Notes: generated from the letters alone by a model not told the origin. A stretch of 64,000 bases of DNA from Deinococcus ficus (GCF_003444775.1 NZ_CP021081.1:2423501-2487500), one strand, 5' to 3'; counted from the stretch's first letter, positions 12,052 to 34,827 are shown. Numbers and translations: made by a program.

Positions 12052-12405
12052 GGGTGGTCCTCCTTTGATGCCGGCGCGGGGGCGGGCACCAGATCAACGA
12101 GACAGGTCGATCCGCCTGGGAGCGTAGCGCAGGCGGCCCGCGCGGGCTCCCCGGGGGTGGTCTTCGGGGTGGATTTCGTGTACAATAAGCAGGTGATCTT
12201 AGTCTAGCTGTATCAAGTTAGTGGGCCGGTCCAGCCTGAACGGAGGGCGCCCGCGCTAAGCCACCCGGCGGATTCCGCCTGCGCCGCTCTCCCCTACTCT
12301 GGGAGCACGATGATCAAGATTTTTCTGTGATTGCACACGTTCGCTCCGGCCCCCAGGCGTACCCTGGGAGGCAATGACCGGACGCGTGAACGTTCAGGGA
12401 GGCCG
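12052..12405. other. Intergenic region between queF and hflX
   Basis: No recognised gene. It holds the queF leader (SD at ~12062), a plus-strand TACAAT hexamer at 12181-12186, and on the minus strand TATTGT overlapping it, a candidate queF -10 that would give a ~120-nt leader. No preQ1 riboswitch consensus is visible by eye. Confidence 0.5.
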
Positions 12406-12580
12406 ATGCCTCGGCCTGGACTGACCCTGCATGACCTCAGGTCAGACCCCAGCATCAGGGTGGCCTCCGGATGGCGTGAGTCGAGCACTGCTCCTGCGCC
12501 GGCAACCCACACCATTTCGTCTCTTCACGCTGCTGGCGCCCATGGGCCGGCCGGGCAGCCTGACAAGGAAGTGACTGACC

Positions 12581-12588
<8 letters not shown>
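12406..12588 (+). CDS. Possible upstream ORF overlapping hflX start
   Basis: A 60-codon ORF (MPRPGLTLHDLRSDP...) with AGGGAGG 3 nt before its ATG. Its TAA stop (12586-12588) overlaps the proposed hflX start. The peptide matches nothing I recognise and may be chance in GC-rich DNA. Its interest is positional: translation would end exactly at the hflX initiation site. Confidence 0.3.
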
Positions 12589-14299
<1,711 letters not shown>

Positions 14300-14325
14300 G
14301 GGACGTAGCCAGCGAACATTTTTGA

Positions 14326-14364
14326 ACCAGGCCGCAAAGACATCGCGGCCTGGTCTTTCTTTTG
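14326..14364 (+). terminator. Intrinsic terminator of hflX
   Basis: A 10-bp stem ACCAGGCCGC/GCGGCCTGGT followed by CTTTCTTTT. Confidence 0.92.
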
Positions 14365-14395
14365 TCACATTGCTAGAGAGTGCATGACTTCCAAC

Positions 14396-14827
14396 CTAAC
14401 CGGAAGACTTCCCATTCTTGATTGACCGCGCCAGAAGAAACACAACTCCAGAAAACCCAAGAATCGACCACAGCGCCAACGTGGGGAATGAGTCAAGGTA
14501 GACGGAGCGCGCAGGATCATCCGGATCATATTTAACCTGAATAATGTCTCCCTTTTCAGGCAGTTCATGTCGAGCAAGCATTCGACATTGATGCTGCCTT
14601 CCATGCGTAGATACGCCGGAGGACACAATAGCAATTCGGTTTCCCTCATATTCCCTATCTTCCACCGTATATCTATAAATCAGGTTGCATCGTCTATTCC
14701 CATGCGTAAATTTCTCAACCACAGCAGGCGCACTTGACCAGCTCTTTATTTCATAGTATTCGGTAATCCAGCCAGCCGGAAGAAAGAACAAGAAGAAGCC
14801 AAAAAGCACGAAGGCTACCTGTAGCAT
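14396..14827 (-). CDS. DUF3592-like membrane protein
   Basis: A 143-residue protein with an N-terminal membrane helix (LQVAFVLFGFFLFFLPAGWI), a central extracytoplasmic beta domain and a second helix (LWSILGFSGVVFLLA), the layout of DUF3592. Central motifs LIYRYTVEDREYEGNR and KGDIIQVKYDPDDPARS are typical of that family. Base composition is clearly less GC-rich than all neighbours, suggesting acquisition. The start is uncertain: the ATG at 14827 is used, but a TTG four codons upstream is possible, and neither has a good SD. Function unknown. Confidence 0.75.
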   Translation of the reverse strand: MLQVAFVLFGFFLFFLPAGWITEYYEIKSWSSAPAVVEKFTHGNRRCNLIYRYTVEDREYEGNRIAIVSSGVSTHGRQHQCRMLARHELPEKGDIIQVKYDPDDPARSVYLDSFPTLALWSILGFSGVVFLLARSIKNGKSSG

Positions 14828-14868
14828 CAAGACGAACAATATTCCATTGAACCATCTCAGGCCAGGGC

Positions 14869-15150
14869 GTGTTGTGCGATTCCATCCTCTTCATCAAGCG
14901 AGTCGCCACAAGATCGGAATCTGAAGTTCAGCCGCCATCGCTGGAACTCCGAAATCAGAGCGAGACGTTCGAAGGAAGGACAGCGGTGCGGGACGTGTCG
15001 CTGAATGTTCCGACGGGAGAGTTGTACGCGTCACGTCCTGGAGGCGCGGACCGGATCGGGATCATCGTGAGCGGGCAGCTGGTCGCCGAGGGAACCCCGG
15101 CGACACGGCACTCCAGAAATCCGGCGGACGCGCCACTCAGGCCCCTGTGA
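14869..15150 (+). pseudogene. ABC transporter ATPase remnant, internally deleted
   Basis: A 93-codon ORF. From about 14938 it reads SLELRNQSETFEGRTAVRDV, then SLNVPTGELYA, the start of an ABC ATPase just before Walker A. It then jumps to DRIGIIVSGQLVAEGTPA, the sequence normally after the H-loop. Walker A, Q-loop, signature, Walker B and H-loop (roughly 150 residues) are missing, so it cannot be an active ATPase. The first ~20 codons match nothing I know. Adjacent to the lower-GC DUF3592 gene. Confidence 0.7.
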
Positions 15151-15162
15151 CAGGCTGGGGGA

Positions 15163-16092
15163 ATGTTCGCTTCACGCGTCGCCTGGACATATCTGCTGCT
15201 CGTTGCAGGCGTATGGGCACTCTCGGAAATCGTCGGGGAAAGCCGCTGGCCCACCCTGCTGCTCGCCTACGCCCCGCCCCTGCTGTGGCTGCTGCCCGCC
15301 CCGCTGGTCCTGCTGTGGCCGCTGGGCCGGCGGCGCGGCTTCGCGGCAGCCCTCGCGGGCACGCTGCTGGCCGCCTGGGGCGCCGGGCTGCTGCACTGGC
15401 GCCCGCAGAGCCCCGGCCCGCTGCGCCTCCTGACCTACAACGTGGCCCGCACCCTCCCCGAAGGTGCCGCTGCCGAAGTTGCCCGGACGCTCCAGGCCGC
15501 CGACGCGGACCTCGTGCTGCTCCAGGAATCGAACCTGATCCGCCCCGCCGACCTGCGCACCCTCCAGGCCGCGCTGCCCGGGTACGCCATGATCCGCGCG
15601 AAGGAAGTCACCACCTTCAGCCGCCTGCCCGTGCTGTCCAGCGAGTGGCACGACCTGCCCGCCAACAACCGCGACGTGCTGCTCACCCGCGTGCGCTGGC
15701 AGGGCCGTCCCCTCAGTGTCATCAACGCCCACCTGGGCACCGTGATGCTCTCCAGCCTGCTGCAGGGCGACCTGGCCCGCCTGCAACGCAGCCGCACCGC
15801 CCGCATGGGCCAGGTCCGCGTGCTGGAACGCATCGCCGCGCAGGAAGAAGGCAACGCCCTGCTGCTGGCCGGGGACCTGAACACCCCGCCCCGCGGCCTG
15901 GTGTACCGCCAGCTGCTGGGCACCTTCGGCCCGGACGCGCACGACCAGGCCGGCCGCGGCCCCGGCTGGACCTTCCCCAGCCTGAAACTCCGGATCGACC
16001 ATGCCCTGAGCCGCGACCTGACCGCCGCCCGCGCCGCCGTGCTGAACGTGCCCGGCAGTGACCACCGGCCCCTGCTCGTGGAGTACCGGTGA
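15163..16092 (+). CDS. Endonuclease/exonuclease/phosphatase family protein
   Basis: A 309-residue EEP-fold enzyme. Two to three N-terminal membrane helices (residues ~8-75, including LLLAYAPPLLWLLPAPLVLL) anchor a catalytic domain likely outside the membrane. EEP motifs are complete: LLTYNVAR, LVLLQESN (metal Glu), INAHLGT, LLAGDLNTPP, RIDHALS and GSDHRPLLVEYR (catalytic His). It could act on DNA, phospholipid head groups or inositol phosphates; sequence alone does not say. No clear SD beyond GGGGGA next to the ATG. Confidence 0.87.
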   Translation: MFASRVAWTYLLLVAGVWALSEIVGESRWPTLLLAYAPPLLWLLPAPLVLLWPLGRRRGFAAALAGTLLAAWGAGLLHWRPQSPGPLRLLTYNVARTLPEGAAAEVARTLQAADADLVLLQESNLIRPADLRTLQAALPGYAMIRAKEVTTFSRLPVLSSEWHDLPANNRDVLLTRVRWQGRPLSVINAHLGTVMLSSLLQGDLARLQRSRTARMGQVRVLERIAAQEEGNALLLAGDLNTPPRGLVYRQLLGTFGPDAHDQAGRGPGWTFPSLKLRIDHALSRDLTAARAAVLNVPGSDHRPLLVEYR

Positions 16093-16171
16093 AGGTTTCT
16101 TGACGCTGTCCTGTCCGGTCCCGCACGAACGCCCGGCAGACTGAATCCCTCACCCCGAGGAGGCTGACCCC

Positions 16172-16381
16172 ATGACCGGACCGTACGACCGACCGCCCGC
16201 GCCCGCCAGCGAACCCACCGACCAGCCCGCCCCCATGCCTGAACGCCTTCCGGGAGGCGACGACACCGGCCCGATCATGGACCCGCCCGTCAACCCGGAC
16301 ACGCCCGGCATGCCGGAACCCGACCCCACCCGCAACCCGGACACCCCGGGCATGCCGGTCCCCGCGCCGGTCCCGATGTAA
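16172..16381 (+). CDS. Proline-rich 69-residue protein
   Basis: A short acidic, proline-rich protein with no signal peptide or membrane helix. The segment NPDTPGMP occurs twice (residues ~41-48 and ~55-62) within related [12 protein letters not shown] and [12 protein letters not shown] units. A very good SD, GAGGAGG, lies 7-8 nt before the ATG, and a strong terminator follows at once, so it is probably a real, monocistronic gene. Likely intrinsically disordered. I do not recognise the family. Confidence 0.75.
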   Translation: MTGPYDRPPAPASEPTDQPAPMPERLPGGDDTGPIMDPPVNPDTPGMPEPDPTRNPDTPGMPVPAPVPM

Positions 16382-16387
16382 AACACT

Positions 16388-16415
16388 GCCCCGTCCATGT
16401 CCGGACGGGGCTTTT
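16388..16415 (+). terminator. Intrinsic terminator
   Basis: A 9-bp stem GCCCCGTCC/GGACGGGGC followed by TTTT. Confidence 0.9.
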
Positions 16416-16441
16416 CAGTGCGAGCGTTGGAGCGGTGGGCC

Positions 16442-18334
<1,893 letters not shown>

Positions 18335-18341
18335 GCCCCGC

Positions 18342-18347
18342 AGTATA
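18342..18347 (-). promoter_or_regulatory. Leaderless -10 of ABC-F gene
   Basis: TATACT, then GCGGGGC (7 nt), then GTG. One of the best -10 hexamers in the window. Confidence 0.75.
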
Positions 18348-18414
18348 CCCGCCCGGGGAAATGACGGGCCCGGGCAAGGCGGGCGCCGCGTGGGCAGGGG
18401 CCCGGCCGGCCCTA

Positions 18415-18420
18415 TACACT
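18415..18420 (+). promoter_or_regulatory. Leaderless -10 upstream of CHASE2-GGDEF gene
   Basis: TACACT, then GGGGCG (6 nt), then the ATG of the 49-codon ORF at 18427. Confidence 0.65.
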
Positions 18421-18426
18421 GGGGCG

Positions 18427-18576
18427 ATGTTCCGTCCCGCCCGCCCGCGCCGGACCCCGCGGGCCGCCCCGCCGGTCCCGGGTCCGGCCTGCACGCGGAC
18501 GCGGCGCTCACCCCTGAACGCCCCCCGAACCGCCTGGAGTGAGGCTGGCCTTGCGCGCCCCGTCCCGCTTCCCTGA
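18427..18576 (+). CDS. 49-residue leader ORF overlapping CHASE2-GGDEF
   Basis: An Arg/Pro/Ala-rich ORF (MFRPARPRRTPRAAPPVPGP...) whose ATG is placed exactly where a leaderless transcript should begin. It overlaps the next gene by 38 nt in the +1 frame relative to it. It could be a coupled leader peptide, or the true N-terminus of the downstream protein separated by a frameshift (natural or sequencing). It matches nothing I know. Confidence 0.4.
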   Translation: MFRPARPRRTPRAAPPVPGPACTRTRRSPLNAPRTAWSEAGLARPVPLP

Positions 18577-19981
18577 GCCGTCCCTGACCCGCCTGACCGT
18601 GCCGGCCGGCGCCCTGCTGGCGGCCGCGCTGGCCGCCCTTCCCCTCCCTGACGCGGGGCTGTGGGACGCGCTGAACCGCGCCCGGCCGGACCCGGCCCCG
18701 CCGCAGGTGGCGGTGGTCGCCATCGATCAGGGGGCGCTGTGGGATTACGGGAGGCTGGGCGTGTGGCCGCCCGAGCTGTACACGCAGGTGGTCGCCACGC
18801 TGCTGGAGGCCGGAGCTGTCGGGGTGGGGCTGGATCTCCCGCTGGAGGACCTGGACGCGGCCCTCGCCGGCACGCAGGCGTTCCCGGAGGCGGTGCTGGC
18901 CGTACCGGCCGGCTGGCCACTGCCGGCGCCCCGGCCCGGCCAGCGGGCGGTGTGGGGGGTGGACGCCCTGAACGCCGGGCCGGGCGGCCTGGTCCGCTGG
19001 GGGCGAGCGGGCATGAGGGAGACGGCCGGGCCGGTCACGCCGGCGTTTGCTGCCCTGCTGGCGCAGCAGGCCGGGGCGCGGTGGCCGCCCATGGCAGAGC
19101 CCTATCTGCTGCGCATTCCGGCCACGCCGTTCCCGGTGATCGCGTTCCGGGAGGTGGTGAACGGCGCCGTCGCGCCCGGGGCCGTCCAGGGCCGCGTCGT
19201 GATCGTGGGGCTCACGGCCGCCGGGGCGGCGCGGGTGCAGGACACCGCCGGCCGGGCGATGCCGGCGGTGTTCATGCAGGCGCGGGCAGTGCAGAGCCTG
19301 CTGAGCCCGCCGCTGACGCCCCTGCCCGCCTGGGTGGTGGTGCTGGGCGCCATGCTGGTCACTGCCCTGGTCACGTGGGCGCGGGGCCTGTGGGGGCACG
19401 CGGCGGCGTTCGGGCTGCTGGGGCTGGGGGCCGCGCTGTGGCCGGCCGGGGTGCTGTTCCCGGGCGTCACGCTGTCGCTGTGCGCGGTGCTGGGCAACAC
19501 CCTGGTCCTGCTGGAGCGGCAGTGGACGCTGCGCACCGCCGGGCGGCGCGACCCGCTCACCGGGTACGGGAACCGTCAGGCGTTCAACGCAGTCCTGGCG
19601 CGCCGCCGGTCCGGGGGGCTGATCCTGCTGGACCTCAGTGGATTCCGGGGGGTGAACGACCGGTACGGCCGCGCGGCCGGGGACGCCGTGCTGCGGGACC
19701 TGGGGCGGCGCCTGGGCCGGTACGGTCGGCGCGGGGACCGGCAGTTCCGCTGGGGCGCGGACGAGTTCGCCCTGCTCCTGAACGGGGTGGGCCAGCCGGA
19801 CGTGGCGCGGCTGGCCGAGGCGCTGCAGGCCGAGGTGAACGAACTGCCGTACCAGGACGTGGTCCTGCGCGGGAACGTGGGGGCAGCGGCGTTCGGCCCG
19901 GACATTCCCACCCCGCAGGCGCTGGTGGAGGCCGCCGGCCGCCAGCGCTACCTGCGCAAGCACGCCCTGCGGAAACCATGA
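18539..19981 (+). CDS. CHASE2-GGDEF signalling protein
   Basis: A 480-residue sensor. An N-terminal helix (~17-35) and a CHASE2 extracytoplasmic sensor (residues ~50-255, with VAVVAIDQGALWDYGRLGVW and GRVVIVGLTA) are followed by three membrane helices (~260-325). A C-terminal GGDEF domain has RDPLTGYGNRQAFN and RWGADEF. The loop is GADEF, not GG(D/E)EF, so cyclase activity is doubtful and a GTP- or c-di-GMP-binding role is possible. The start is weak: GTG at 18539 without a good SD, inside an upstream leaderless ORF. Ends at a strong bidirectional hairpin. Confidence 0.85.
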   Translation: MRLALRAPSRFPEPSLTRLTVPAGALLAAALAALPLPDAGLWDALNRARPDPAPPQVAVVAIDQGALWDYGRLGVWPPELYTQVVATLLEAGAVGVGLDLPLEDLDAALAGTQAFPEAVLAVPAGWPLPAPRPGQRAVWGVDALNAGPGGLVRWGRAGMRETAGPVTPAFAALLAQQAGARWPPMAEPYLLRIPATPFPVIAFREVVNGAVAPGAVQGRVVIVGLTAAGAARVQDTAGRAMPAVFMQARAVQSLLSPPLTPLPAWVVVLGAMLVTALVTWARGLWGHAAAFGLLGLGAALWPAGVLFPGVTLSLCAVLGNTLVLLERQWTLRTAGRRDPLTGYGNRQAFNAVLARRRSGGLILLDLSGFRGVNDRYGRAAGDAVLRDLGRRLGRYGRRGDRQFRWGADEFALLLNGVGQPDVARLAEALQAEVNELPYQDVVLRGNVGAAAFGPDIPTPQALVEAAGRQRYLRKHALRKP

Positions 19982-19982
19982 A

Positions 19983-20015
19983 GCAGGGCCACCCTCTTGT
20001 GAAGGGTGGCCCTGC
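19983..20015. terminator. Bidirectional terminator (CHASE2-GGDEF / nuoN)
   Basis: A perfect 13-bp stem GCAGGGCCACCCT/AGGGTGGCCCTGC with a 7-nt loop, between convergent genes. It ends the nuo operon on the minus strand. Confidence 0.8.
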
Positions 20016-20035
20016 CGTCTGGGTTCACTCAGTCA

Positions 20036-24845
<4,810 letters not shown>

Positions 24846-24852
24846 CAGGGCT

Positions 24853-25154
24853 TCAGCCTCTCAGGGTGGCGAGGTCGTCCACGTTGGTGGTCTCGCGTTT
24901 GCGGAAGATGGACACGATGATCGCCAGGCCGATGGCGACCTCGGCGGCGGCCAGGGTCATGACGATGAACACGGCCGTCTGCCCGGTCAGGTCGCCCCAG
25001 CTGCGGGCGAAGGCCACCAGCGAGAGGTTCGCGGCGTTCAGCATGAGTTCCACGCTGAGGAAGACCATGATCGCGGTGCGGCGGGTCAGGACGCCGATCA
25101 TGCCGAGCGCGAAGAGAATGCCGCTCAGGGCCAGGTAGTACGTGGTGGGAACCA

Positions 25155-25155
<1 letters not shown>
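24853..25155 (-). CDS. nuoK: NADH-quinone oxidoreductase subunit K
   Basis: A 100-residue, three-helix membrane subunit with the two conserved membrane glutamates, in [15 protein letters not shown] and [13 protein letters not shown]. The ATG overlaps the nuoJ stop (ATGA-type). Length is as expected. Confidence 0.97.
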
Positions 25156-25771
<616 letters not shown>

Positions 25772-25775
<4 letters not shown>

Positions 25776-26311
25776 TGCGGGTACGTCACCCCCTCCAGTT
25801 CGTTGCGGGCGCCGCCGTCCACCTGGAAGCCCAGGCGGACGGGTTTGCCCTTGTTGGCGGCCTCGCGGCGCTGCGGGCGGCTGCCTTCCACGCCGACGAG
25901 CATGTCGTCCTTGCCGTACACGAAGTCGCCGTAGCGGTAGTCGGCCATCTCCCACTCGTTGCCCAGCACGACCGCGCCGGTCGGGCAGGCTTCCTCGCAC
26001 ATGCCGCAGAAGATGCAGCGCAGCATGTTGATCTCGTACACCTTGGCGTAGCGTTCGCCGGGGCTGACAGGGTTCTGCGGGTCGTTCTCGGCCGCCTCGA
26101 CGTAGATGGCGTAGGCGGGGCAGGCGGCGGCGCACAGAGAGCAGCCGATGCATTTTTCCAGGCCGGTGCCGGGGTGGCGGGTCAGGACGTGCCGGCCCCG
26201 GAAGCGGGGTTGCAGCGTCACGCGCTGTTCGGGGTAGCTCACCGTGAGCGGCTTGGTAAACAGCTTGCTCATGGTGATGCCCATCCCCTTGGCGATGCTA
26301 AGCACGCCCAT
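25772..26311 (-). CDS. nuoI: NADH-quinone oxidoreductase subunit I
   Basis: A 179-residue peripheral-arm subunit holding clusters N6a and N6b. Two ferredoxin-type [4Fe-4S] motifs, [12 protein letters not shown] and [12 protein letters not shown], are complete. A strong SD (TAGGAGG) precedes the ATG, in one of the few real gaps (32 nt) inside the operon, so translation re-initiates independently here. Confidence 0.97.
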
Positions 26312-26343
26312 GGGTTCCTCCTAGGGGGGTGGCGGGGCGCACT

Positions 26344-31662
<5,319 letters not shown>

Positions 31663-31677
31663 GCTTATCCCCTGGCC

Positions 31678-32904
31678 TTACCGGTCCACGTCCCCGAGGA
31701 CGGGGTCGATGGTGGCGAGAATGGTGATCAGGTCCGCGAACTGCGCGCCGACGCAGGCGTACTCCAGCGCCTGGATGTTCACGAAGCTGGGGGCGCGGAT
31801 CTTCACGCGGTACGGCAGGCTGCCGCCGTCCGAGACGAGGTAGTACCCGACCTCGCCGCGCGCGCTCTCGATGGGCACGTACACCTCGCCGAGCGGCGGG
31901 TGGAAGCCCTCGGTGACCAGTTTGAAGTGGTGGATGACCGCTTCCATGCTGGTTTCGAGTTCGTGGCGGGGCGGCAGGCTGATCTTGCGGTTGGGGTCCT
32001 TGATGGGCCCGGGGCGCAGTTTCTTCAGGCCCTGGCGGATCAGGTTCACGCTCTGGCGGATCTCGTCCATGCGGATCGTGAAGCGCGCCAGGCTGTCGCC
32101 GGTCTGTTTGGTGATGACCTGGAAGTCGTATTCCTCGAAGCCGCAGTAGGGGTTGTCCTTGCGGTGGTCGAGGGGCACGCCGGAGGCGCGCAGGTTCGGG
32201 CCGGTGAGGCCCAGGTCGATGGCGACCTCGGGCGGGATGATGCCGATGTTCGTGGCGCGGTCCAGGAAGATGGGGTTGGCGGCGAACAGGTTGATGTACT
32301 CGTCCAGGCCGCGGTCCATCTGGTCGCAGAAGGCGGCGACCATGGCGGGCCAGTTGTCGGGGATGTCGCGGGACAGGCCGCCGATGCGCAGGTAGCCCTG
32401 GTTCATGCGGTAGCCGCAGACGGCCTCGAACAGGTCGTTGACGCTTTCCTTCTCACGGAAGGTGTAGAACAGCGGCGTCAGGGCCCCGAGGTCGAGCAGG
32501 CCGGTGCCGACGAACACGAGGTGGCTGTGGATGCGGCCGAGTTCGTGCAGGATCACGCGCACGACGTTGGCGCGCTCGGGCACCTGGGCCTGCATGAGTT
32601 TCTCCGCGGAGAGCACGTAGGCGAGCTCGTGGGAGAAGCTGTGCAGGTAGTCGGTGCGGGGCGCGTACGTCATGTTCTGCTGGTACGTGCGGTTCTCCAT
32701 GGTCTTCTCGAAGCCCGTGTGGAGGTACCCCATGTGCGGCACGACCTTGGTGACGAACTCGCCGTCCATGTCCACGACGAGGCGCAGCACGCCGTGCGTG
32801 CTGGGGTGCTGCGGCCCGACGTTCAGGGACATGATCTCGGTGTGCATCAGGGCGCCGTCGGCGTTCAGGTCGCCCCGGTGCTCGGCGGGAGGCAGCTGCG
32901 TCAC
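31678..32904 (-). CDS. nuoD: NADH-quinone oxidoreductase subunit D
   Basis: A 408-residue, 49-kDa-type subunit forming the quinone site with NuoB. Characteristic [31 protein letters not shown] and [12 protein letters not shown] motifs. The GTG start overlaps the nuoC stop (GTGA). The C-terminus ends VLGDVDR, the family's typical IDPVxGDxDR ending. Confidence 0.97.
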   Translation of the reverse strand: MTQLPPAEHRGDLNADGALMHTEIMSLNVGPQHPSTHGVLRLVVDMDGEFVTKVVPHMGYLHTGFEKTMENRTYQQNMTYAPRTDYLHSFSHELAYVLSAEKLMQAQVPERANVVRVILHELGRIHSHLVFVGTGLLDLGALTPLFYTFREKESVNDLFEAVCGYRMNQGYLRIGGLSRDIPDNWPAMVAAFCDQMDRGLDEYINLFAANPIFLDRATNIGIIPPEVAIDLGLTGPNLRASGVPLDHRKDNPYCGFEEYDFQVITKQTGDSLARFTIRMDEIRQSVNLIRQGLKKLRPGPIKDPNRKISLPPRHELETSMEAVIHHFKLVTEGFHPPLGEVYVPIESARGEVGYYLVSDGGSLPYRVKIRAPSFVNIQALEYACVGAQFADLITILATIDPVLGDVDR

Positions 32905-33608
32905 TTGGGACCTCCTTCGGGCATCACGGCCGGCAGGTCGTCACGGGCCTCGGTGTGGCCGCGGCGCAGGCTGCCGCGCCAGCCGGTCAGGCCGGTCTGC
33001 TGGCCGGTCATGCCGGCGCGGAAGGCGGCCGGGTCCAGGAAGCGGCCGTCGTTGAAGAGGGTGGGGGACTCGCCCAGCGGGAAGTCCTTGCGCAGCGGGT
33101 GGCCTTCGAGGTCGTCGGGCGTGAGGACCTTGCGCAGGTCCGGGTGCCCGTCGAAGTGGATGCCGACCAGGTCGTACACCTCGCGCTCGAGGTAGTTCGC
33201 GGCGCGCCACACGGGGTACAGGCTGTCCACGTGGGGTTCGTCGCCGTCCAGCCAGACGCGCAGGAACACGCGGCGGTGGTCGCGGGGGTGGTAGATATTG
33301 TGCAGCAGCGCGAACCGGGCGGGTTTCAGCTCGGGGTAGGTGAGGTAGTCCACGCCGACGGAGTCCATCAGCATGAAGCCGCGCTCCTTGAGGGCCTGTG
33401 CGACCTGCCGCAGCTGGGCGGCGGGCACCACGGCGGTGGGTTCGGCCGCGTCGTCTTCCTGGAGGCCCAGTTCGGCGATGAGGGCGGTCACGTCACGCGT
33501 GGTGGGGGCGGCGAGGTGCGCGCCGGTGCCGACCTGCTGGCCGAGGCCGGCGAGGGGCACGTCCATGTTGGGGTTGTTGGGGTCCTGGGGGCGGGTCTTG
33601 TCGCTCAT
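32901..33608 (-). CDS. nuoC: NADH-quinone oxidoreductase subunit C
   Basis: A 235-residue, 30-kDa-type subunit of the hydrophilic arm. The core [20 protein letters not shown] and HPLRKDFPL are conserved. Both the N-terminal ~50 and C-terminal ~50 residues are extensions beyond the core. The ATG overlaps the nuoB stop (ATGA), which fixes the start despite a longer open frame. Confidence 0.94.
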   Translation of the reverse strand: MSDKTRPQDPNNPNMDVPLAGLGQQVGTGAHLAAPTTRDVTALIAELGLQEDDAAEPTAVVPAAQLRQVAQALKERGFMLMDSVGVDYLTYPELKPARFALLHNIYHPRDHRRVFLRVWLDGDEPHVDSLYPVWRAANYLEREVYDLVGIHFDGHPDLRKVLTPDDLEGHPLRKDFPLGESPTLFNDGRFLDPAAFRAGMTGQQTGLTGWRGSLRRGHTEARDDLPAVMPEGGPK

Positions 33609-34141
33609 CGGGTCCACGCATCCACCATGGGAAGCTGGTGGCCCAGTTCGTCGAAGGCCTCGCCGCGGACTTTTTTCTGCAGCTGCATCAGGGCGTACAG
33701 CAGGGCTTCGGGGCGGGGCGGGCAGCCGGGCACGAAGATGTCCACCGGCACGACGCTGTCCACGTTCTGGACGATGGCGTAGTTGTTGAACATGCCGCCC
33801 GAACTGGCGCAGGCGCCCATGCTGATCACCCATTTGGGGTCGGGCATCTGGTCGTACACGCGGCGCAGCACGGGGCTCATCTTCTTGCTGAGGCGCCCGG
33901 CGACGATCATGACGTCCGCCTGGCGGGGGGAGGCGCGGAACACCTCGCTGCCGAAGCGGGCCATGTCGTTGCGGGCGTTGGTGGACTGCATCATCTCGAT
34001 GGCGCAGCACGCCAGGCCGAAGGTGGCCGGCCACAGGCTGTTGCTGCGGCCCCAGGCGACCAGTTTCTCCAGGCTGGTGAACAGGACCCCTTCGGATTCC
34101 AGTTCCTGCCAGTCCTTCTCGAACAGTTCCTTCAGAGGCAC
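33605..34141 (-). CDS. nuoB: NADH-quinone oxidoreductase subunit B
   Basis: A 178-residue subunit ligating the terminal cluster N2 beside the quinone. Cys ligands lie in [20 protein letters not shown] and [17 protein letters not shown] 61-nt gap separates it from nuoA. Confidence 0.98.
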   Translation of the reverse strand: MPLKELFEKDWQELESEGVLFTSLEKLVAWGRSNSLWPATFGLACCAIEMMQSTNARNDMARFGSEVFRASPRQADVMIVAGRLSKKMSPVLRRVYDQMPDPKWVISMGACASSGGMFNNYAIVQNVDSVVPVDIFVPGCPPRPEALLYALMQLQKKVRGEAFDELGHQLPMVDAWTR

Positions 34142-34202
34142 GGGGCCCTCCTGTCCAACGTGTCAGAAGCCACCGGGGGGGTGGCCTCAGGAGTGAGCGC
34201 GT

Positions 34203-34562
34203 TCAGGCCCATTCCAGGACCTTTTTCTTCAGCACGTAGAAGTACCCGACCAGCAGCAGCAGGATGAAGGTGAAGGCCTCGATGAACGCGAAGGGCAGCA
34301 GCTTCTGGTACGCGACGGCGAGCGGGTAGAAGAAGGCGGTTTCGATGTCGAACACGATGAACAGCATGGCCACCAGGTAGAAGTGGACCGGGAAGCGCTG
34401 ACCCGTGCCGACGCCGCCGTGCTGCGGGTCGTTGCCGCTCTCGTAGGGCATCAGCTTGGCGCGGCTGGCTTTCTTGGGGCCGAGCAGTGCGCTGGCGACG
34501 ACGGCGATGACGCCGATGCCCAGGGCGGCCAGCAGCATGATGACGAAGTTGGCGTATTCGAT
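34203..34562 (-). CDS. nuoA: NADH-quinone oxidoreductase subunit A (non-canonical start)
   Basis: A ~119-residue, three-helix membrane subunit. Conserved [29 protein letters not shown] and a C-terminal helix. The first ATG (34538) would start at [10 protein letters not shown]. Coding similarity seems to extend upstream: the codons read [10 protein letters not shown], and EY aligns in register with the N-terminus of Thermus Nqo7 as I remember it. No ATG, GTG or TTG exists upstream in frame. AGGGGGA lies 6 nt before an ATC (34562) and 3 nt before a GTT. I give the ATC start; ATG 34538 is the conventional choice. First gene of the operon. Confidence 0.9.
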   Translation of the reverse strand: MEYANFVIMLLAALGIGVIAVVASALLGPKKASRAKLMPYESGNDPQHGGVGTGQRFPVHFYLVAMLFIVFDIETAFFYPLAVAYQKLLPFAFIEAFTFILLLLVGYFYVLKKKVLEWA

Positions 34563-34827
34563 AACAGTTCCCCCTTTTCGGCTTTCTTCTCTCCAGCCGG
34601 GACCCCAGCGTTCGTGAAAGTGCGCACGAGGGTGCTGAACAGGAGACAGCGGAGCGAGATGAAAGACGCTTCACAAAGAATAAAGCCTTCTCTTTTTACC
34701 ACGATTCCCTGTTAAAGACTCCCTGCTGAACGGGAAATGTCGTGACTTTCACGTCCGCTGTCCGGCCAGGGATGCCGGACCCCGCAGGCATACCCCCACC
34801 CAGCCGGACCGCAGCCCGATCAGGCGG
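34563..34827 (-). promoter_or_regulatory. nuo operon upstream region
   Basis: About 265 nt with no gene. It is locally AT-richer, with TATTCT at 34689-34684 as a candidate -10 and no good -35, followed by a ~120-nt leader to the AGGGGGA SD. No named regulator site is recognised. Confidence 0.4.

Noticed and set aside
12052..12190. preQ1 riboswitch in the queF leader
   Set aside because: No recognisable class I-III consensus by eye; left as a test rather than annotated.
18335..19963. Minus-strand upstream extension of the ABC-F frame
   Set aside because: It is antisense to the CHASE2-GGDEF gene. The leaderless TATACT-7-GTG fixes the ABC-F start at 18334.
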